From contig CAZLYU010000012.1 in NCBI GenBank assembly GCA_964563855.1, positions 1 to 64,000 of the forward strand: DNA of 64,000 nucleotides, given 5' to 3'. The position numbers were made by a program, and so were the translations under genes. The notes beneath the pieces were generated by a model. That model searched no databases and was not told where the DNA came from. It saw only the letters and a program-made list of their open reading frames with translations. This document shows, piece after piece, positions 61,303 through 64,000 of the stretch (the first letter of the stretch is position 1; the number at the start of each line of letters is the position of its first letter). This DNA comes from JAFGRR01 sp964563855 (GTDB lineage: Bacteria; Planctomycetota; Phycisphaerae; UBA1845; Fen-1342).

Positions 61303-62262
61303 ATGCATCGCAGTTTGCCCGCCGCCGCCACACTGGATTGCCAGCCCCGCTCGGCGGTTTGCGAGGTTGTCACGCGTGAGGCGGGCGTCGAGTTGAGTTG
61401 CGGCCGGCGATTGCCGCTGCGGATTTGCACGCCACGCGGTGCGACTGAACGAAAGTTGCCGACGATTCTGTTCTCGCCGGGCCTCGGCGCCGAGCACGAA
61501 CACTATGACTATCTCTGTCGGGCGTGGACGGAGCGCGGCTACATCACGGTGAACGTCACCCATCCGGGGACGAACAGCGAGCTGTGGCGCGGTGCGAGCC
61601 GGCCGTGGCCCGCGATGCACAATGCGCTCAATGACCCCGAGCACTGGCGGCAACGCCCGATCGATCTCCGGCGGGTGCTCGATTGGATGGAGCAGGACGC
61701 CGAGCTTGCCGAGTGCATTGATACGGAGCGACTCGCCGCCGCTGGTCACAGCTTTGGGGCCTTCAGCACGCTCGCGTTGGTAGGGCTTCGTTTTCGCACG
61801 CCTGACGGGCGTACGCACGGCGAGATCGACGAGCGCGTGCGTTGTGTCGCGGCGATGTCGAGTCAGCCGAAGGGCATGTTTGGCTTGTTCGACGACTCGT
61901 GGCGGGAGATCGACGTTCCGGTGCTGCATCTGACCGGTACGCACGATCGCGACTTTCAAGCCAAGCTGACGAAGGAGCGCATCGTGGCGTATCAGGAGAC
62001 GCCGGGGCGCGATCAGTATCTGGTGGTGTTCAAACGCGCGAATCATTTCGCCTTTAGCGATGGGGTGGGCATCGGCTTACGGCCGCCGCCGCGCGATCCG
62101 CGTCATCATGCGTGGATCATCGCGGCCACCACCGCGTTTTTCGATGCGCATTTGTGTCGGAGCGTCGCGGCGGCTCATTGGCTCCGCGATGGCGGTCTCG
62201 TGGATCTGTGCGATCATGAGTGCACGTTCGAGAGCAAACACCTCACCGATCTCAACGCCTGA
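61303..62262 (+). CDS. Alpha/beta hydrolase (platelet-activating-factor acetylhydrolase-like)
   Basis: 319 residues. It has oxyanion-strand LPTILFSPGLGAEHEHYDYL, nucleophile elbow AAAGHSFGAFST (Ser in GHSFG), the acid candidate Asp in LTGTHDRDF and His in KRANHFAFSDG. The HPGTNSELW and LRRVLDWMEQ blocks resemble PAF-acetylhydrolase/dienelactone hydrolase-like enzymes. No signal peptide is seen. AGAGG lies five bases before the ATG at 61303. It precedes xseB by 17 bases. Confidence 0.85.
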   Translation: MHRSLPAAATLDCQPRSAVCEVVTREAGVELSCGRRLPLRICTPRGATERKLPTILFSPGLGAEHEHYDYLCRAWTERGYITVNVTHPGTNSELWRGASRPWPAMHNALNDPEHWRQRPIDLRRVLDWMEQDAELAECIDTERLAAAGHSFGAFSTLALVGLRFRTPDGRTHGEIDERVRCVAAMSSQPKGMFGLFDDSWREIDVPVLHLTGTHDRDFQAKLTKERIVAYQETPGRDQYLVVFKRANHFAFSDGVGIGLRPPPRDPRHHAWIIAATTAFFDAHLCRSVAAAHWLRDGGLVDLCDHECTFESKHLTDLNA

Positions 62263-62279
62263 GTCGCGGAGCGCGCGGC

Positions 62280-62570
62280 ATGGATAAACCTGTTCGGAAA
62301 CACACCTTCGAAGAAGCCATGACGCGGCTCGACGAAATCGTGGCGGCGATGGAGAGCGGGGAGATTGGGATCGAGGACTCGGTTGCGCGGTATGAGGAAG
62401 CGATGAAGCTCGCGTCACACTGTCGACGCATTCTCGAGAACGTTGAGCAACGCATCGAAAAGGTGCAACTGAGCGACAGCGGCGAGCCGCGCGTCTCGCC
62501 GTTTGACAACGGCGACTCGGCTGACGCCGCCGCCGACCCGTCAGAAGCGGATGATGACGGGTCGGCATGA
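62280..62570 (+). CDS. xseB: Exonuclease VII small subunit
   Basis: 96 residues. FEEAMTRLDEIVAAMESGEI and EDSVARYEEAMKLASHCRRI are the paired-helix XseB signature, followed by LENVEQRIEKV and an acidic, disordered tail. GGAG is eight bases before the ATG at 62280. XseB partners XseA in degrading single-stranded DNA; no xseA gene is in the window. Its 3' end overlaps comF by 20 bases. Confidence 0.92.
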   Translation: MDKPVRKHTFEEAMTRLDEIVAAMESGEIGIEDSVARYEEAMKLASHCRRILENVEQRIEKVQLSDSGEPRVSPFDNGDSADAAADPSEADDDGSA

Positions 62571-63393
62571 GCTCGCGCGGGCGTTGCGGACGAATCGCGT
62601 CGGCGTTGCGGCACGCTGGAGCGTGGTCGAACACGCATTGCTCGACCTCTTCATGCCGCAACGCTGCGTCGTCACGGGGGTCTGGCTGCCCAGCGATCAC
62701 GCACCGCTGCATCCGGATCTGGTCGATGGGTTCGAGGATCTGCTCAACAGCGACGCCTGCCCGCGCTGCGGCCGCGCCGCGCGCCCCGAGACCATCTTCT
62801 CCCGTACGGGCGAACGCGCTGCGCCGCGCTGCGGAGGGTGCGACGCTGAGCGTTTCTGGAACTGTCGCGCCATCGTGGTGGCGGGCGCGTATCAAGGCGT
62901 CATACGCGACTTGTTGACGGCGCTGAAGTTTGGCGGCTGGGCGCAAGCGGCGAATCTGATCGCGAGCGCGCTGTCACTGAAACTCGCCGCCGCGCCTTGG
63001 GTGGATGAGATCGACCTGGTGACTGCCGTTCCGATGCACCGCTTGCGCCGTTGGCAGCGGCCCTGTGATCATGCGCATGAGCTGGGGATGGCTTTGGCCC
63101 GGCGTCTCAATCGCCCATTTCGCGAGGTGTTGCGCCGGGCGCGCTATGGGCCGAGTCAGATGTTGGCCGCATCGCGCGCGGCTCGCTTTCGACAGGTGCG
63201 CGACTCCTTTCGCGTCACGCAATCGAAACGTGTTGCGGGCAAGACGGTGCTGCTGGTCGACAATCTGATCACCACGGGCGCGACGCTGACCGAGTGCGCG
63301 CGTGTCTTGCGTCTCGCCGGGGCGAAGCGCATCTACGGTGCGGCGGGAGGTCGCGTGGTGCGGATTGGCGACGCGCAGCCCGTCGCGACGTAG
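62551..63393 (+). CDS. comF: ComF-family phosphoribosyltransferase-like protein
   Basis: 280 residues. An N-terminal region with a zinc-ribbon-like set (CVVTGVWL, CPRCGRAARP, CGGCDAERFW) leads to a PRTase fold: VAGAYQGVIRDLLTALKFGG, VTAVPMHRLRRWQRPCDHAH, QMLAASRAARFRQVRDSF and the PRPP loop VLLVDNLITTGATLTECARV. ComF proteins are linked to DNA uptake and, in some species, primosome work. It overlaps xseB, starting at the ATG at 62551 or 62554. Confidence 0.9.
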   Translation: MMTGRHELARALRTNRVGVAARWSVVEHALLDLFMPQRCVVTGVWLPSDHAPLHPDLVDGFEDLLNSDACPRCGRAARPETIFSRTGERAAPRCGGCDAERFWNCRAIVVAGAYQGVIRDLLTALKFGGWAQAANLIASALSLKLAAAPWVDEIDLVTAVPMHRLRRWQRPCDHAHELGMALARRLNRPFREVLRRARYGPSQMLAASRAARFRQVRDSFRVTQSKRVAGKTVLLVDNLITTGATLTECARVLRLAGAKRIYGAAGGRVVRIGDAQPVAT

Positions 63394-63415
63394 CGAAAGA
63401 AAACAGGCGGTGCGT

Positions 63416-64000
63416 CTACGGCGTTTCGACTTGCTCGGCGGCGCGTTCGAGCAGGGCCTCGAGTCGTTGGCGCCAGGGATCGCCGCCCAACTCGGGCGCC
63501 CACACGCGCTGCTCGCGAATCGCGCTCGCCACTTGCTGCGCATCGCCGGCTTCGAGTCGCAGGCGGAGCCAGTTGTAGCGGGCTTGCCAGTATTGATCGG
63601 GGGCGTGCTCACGCAACGCAGCGTCCGCCAGAAGACGCGCCCACGCGGCGACCGCGAGATCACGCCGACGATCAGATGGATCTTCGTCGTAGCGGGCGGT
63701 GAGGGTCTGGGCGAGCAGCGCTTGATAGGCGCCGTTGCGCGGCGCCATCGCGAGGAGCTTGATGAGTGACTCGGCGGCGGCCTCATGCTCGCCTGCAGCA
63801 TGCTGCATCTGCGCCAAGCTGTACTGCGCGGGCATCACCAGCGCCGACCGCGAGACGTCGGCGACCGCCCACTTCAACAGTTGTTCGAATGTTGGCAGCG
63901 CTTCACGCGCCAAACGTTGCGCAGCGTTGGCGTCGCCCGAATCCGATAGTCGCTGCACTTCGGCGCGCAAGCCGCTCGCCAGGCTGCTCAAGACGCCGCC
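63416..64000 (-). CDS. Helical-repeat (TPR-like) protein, N-terminus beyond the window
   Basis: The frame stays open to the last base, so the start cannot be set (first Met-like codon TTG at 63991). The 195 or so visible residues are nearly all helical, with TPR-like pairs such as PAQYSLAQMQHAAGEHEAAA and YNWLRLRLEAGDAQQVASAI. It ends AAEQVETP, 22 bases from the stop of comF. It is likely the tail of a larger protein. Confidence 0.6.
   Translation of the reverse strand, partial: GGVLSSLASGLRAEVQRLSDSGDANAAQRLAREALPTFEQLLKWAVADVSRSALVMPAQYSLAQMQHAAGEHEAAAESLIKLLAMAPRNGAYQALLAQTLTARYDEDPSDRRRDLAVAAWARLLADAALREHAPDQYWQARYNWLRLRLEAGDAQQVASAIREQRVWAPELGGDPWRQRLEALLERAAEQVETP

Overview
The window is high-GC, gene-dense bacterial DNA that looks like a member of the Planctomycetota (PVC group), probably near the Phycisphaerae. 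The marks are PEP-CTERM sorting tails, an ECF sigma factor overlapping a large membrane Ser/Thr kinase, DUF1570, DUF1343 and DUF4838 proteins, FG-GAP/VCBS lipoproteins, a dockerin-like tail, and very small lipoproteins. The assembly is a draft: runs of N lie at 30600-30609, 52324-52423 and 57319-57418. No ribosomal RNA, convincing tRNA, insertion sequence or CRISPR array was seen.

Layout. 1-2.9 kb: 3' part of infA, an ABC-F ATPase and a lone receiver protein. 3.0-8.9 kb: a manganese/zinc-type ABC uptake operon (binding lipoprotein, ATPase, two permeases) behind a palindromic operator-like site; both permeases end in DtxR/MntR-like domains, and a NamZ-type muramidase follows with an overlapping start. 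8.9-13.7 kb: RarD-like exporter, sugar transferase, VWA protein, PEP-CTERM protein. 13.7-19.2 kb (minus strand): a circadian-type cluster, read in the order KaiA-like protein, KaiB, KaiC, hybrid histidine kinase, second KaiB-fold protein, DUF6504-like protein. 19.3-25 kb: NAD synthetase, a tiny lipoprotein, a structured RNA that may be 6S RNA, MenG, a DUF1570 metallopeptidase, a TIM-barrel lipoprotein.

25-35 kb: ECF sigma factor and kinase, a 37-residue peptide gene, lysS, a heptamer-repeat region with an assembly gap, zwf, an orphan terminase large subunit, a glycosyltransferase. 35-46.7 kb: two tandem PEP-CTERM proteins with a probable thioester domain, an E1-like ThiF/MoeB protein, an FG-GAP lipoprotein, purU, a phosphoesterase-xylA pair, coaD with a helical-repeat protein, thpR, a FixJ-type regulator. 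46.7-57.3 kb: gpmA, a DUF4838 lipoprotein, an ABM-like protein, a TlyA-like methyltransferase, a gapped FG-GAP/dockerin gene, an MlaE permease, ftsK, a gap-truncated zinc-ribbon gene. 57.4-64 kb: a hairpin cluster, a YcxB-like membrane protein, a zinc-ribbon protein, a MacB-type permease/ATPase pair, an alpha/beta hydrolase, xseB, comF and a partial helical-repeat protein.

The most interesting parts are the kai cluster, where the first gene seems to supply a KaiA-like activator (pseudo-receiver, PAS, four-helix C-terminus) to a KaiC that keeps its phosphorylation sites, and the metal transporter, whose permeases carry their own repressor-like domains in a way that recalls chlamydial YtgCR.
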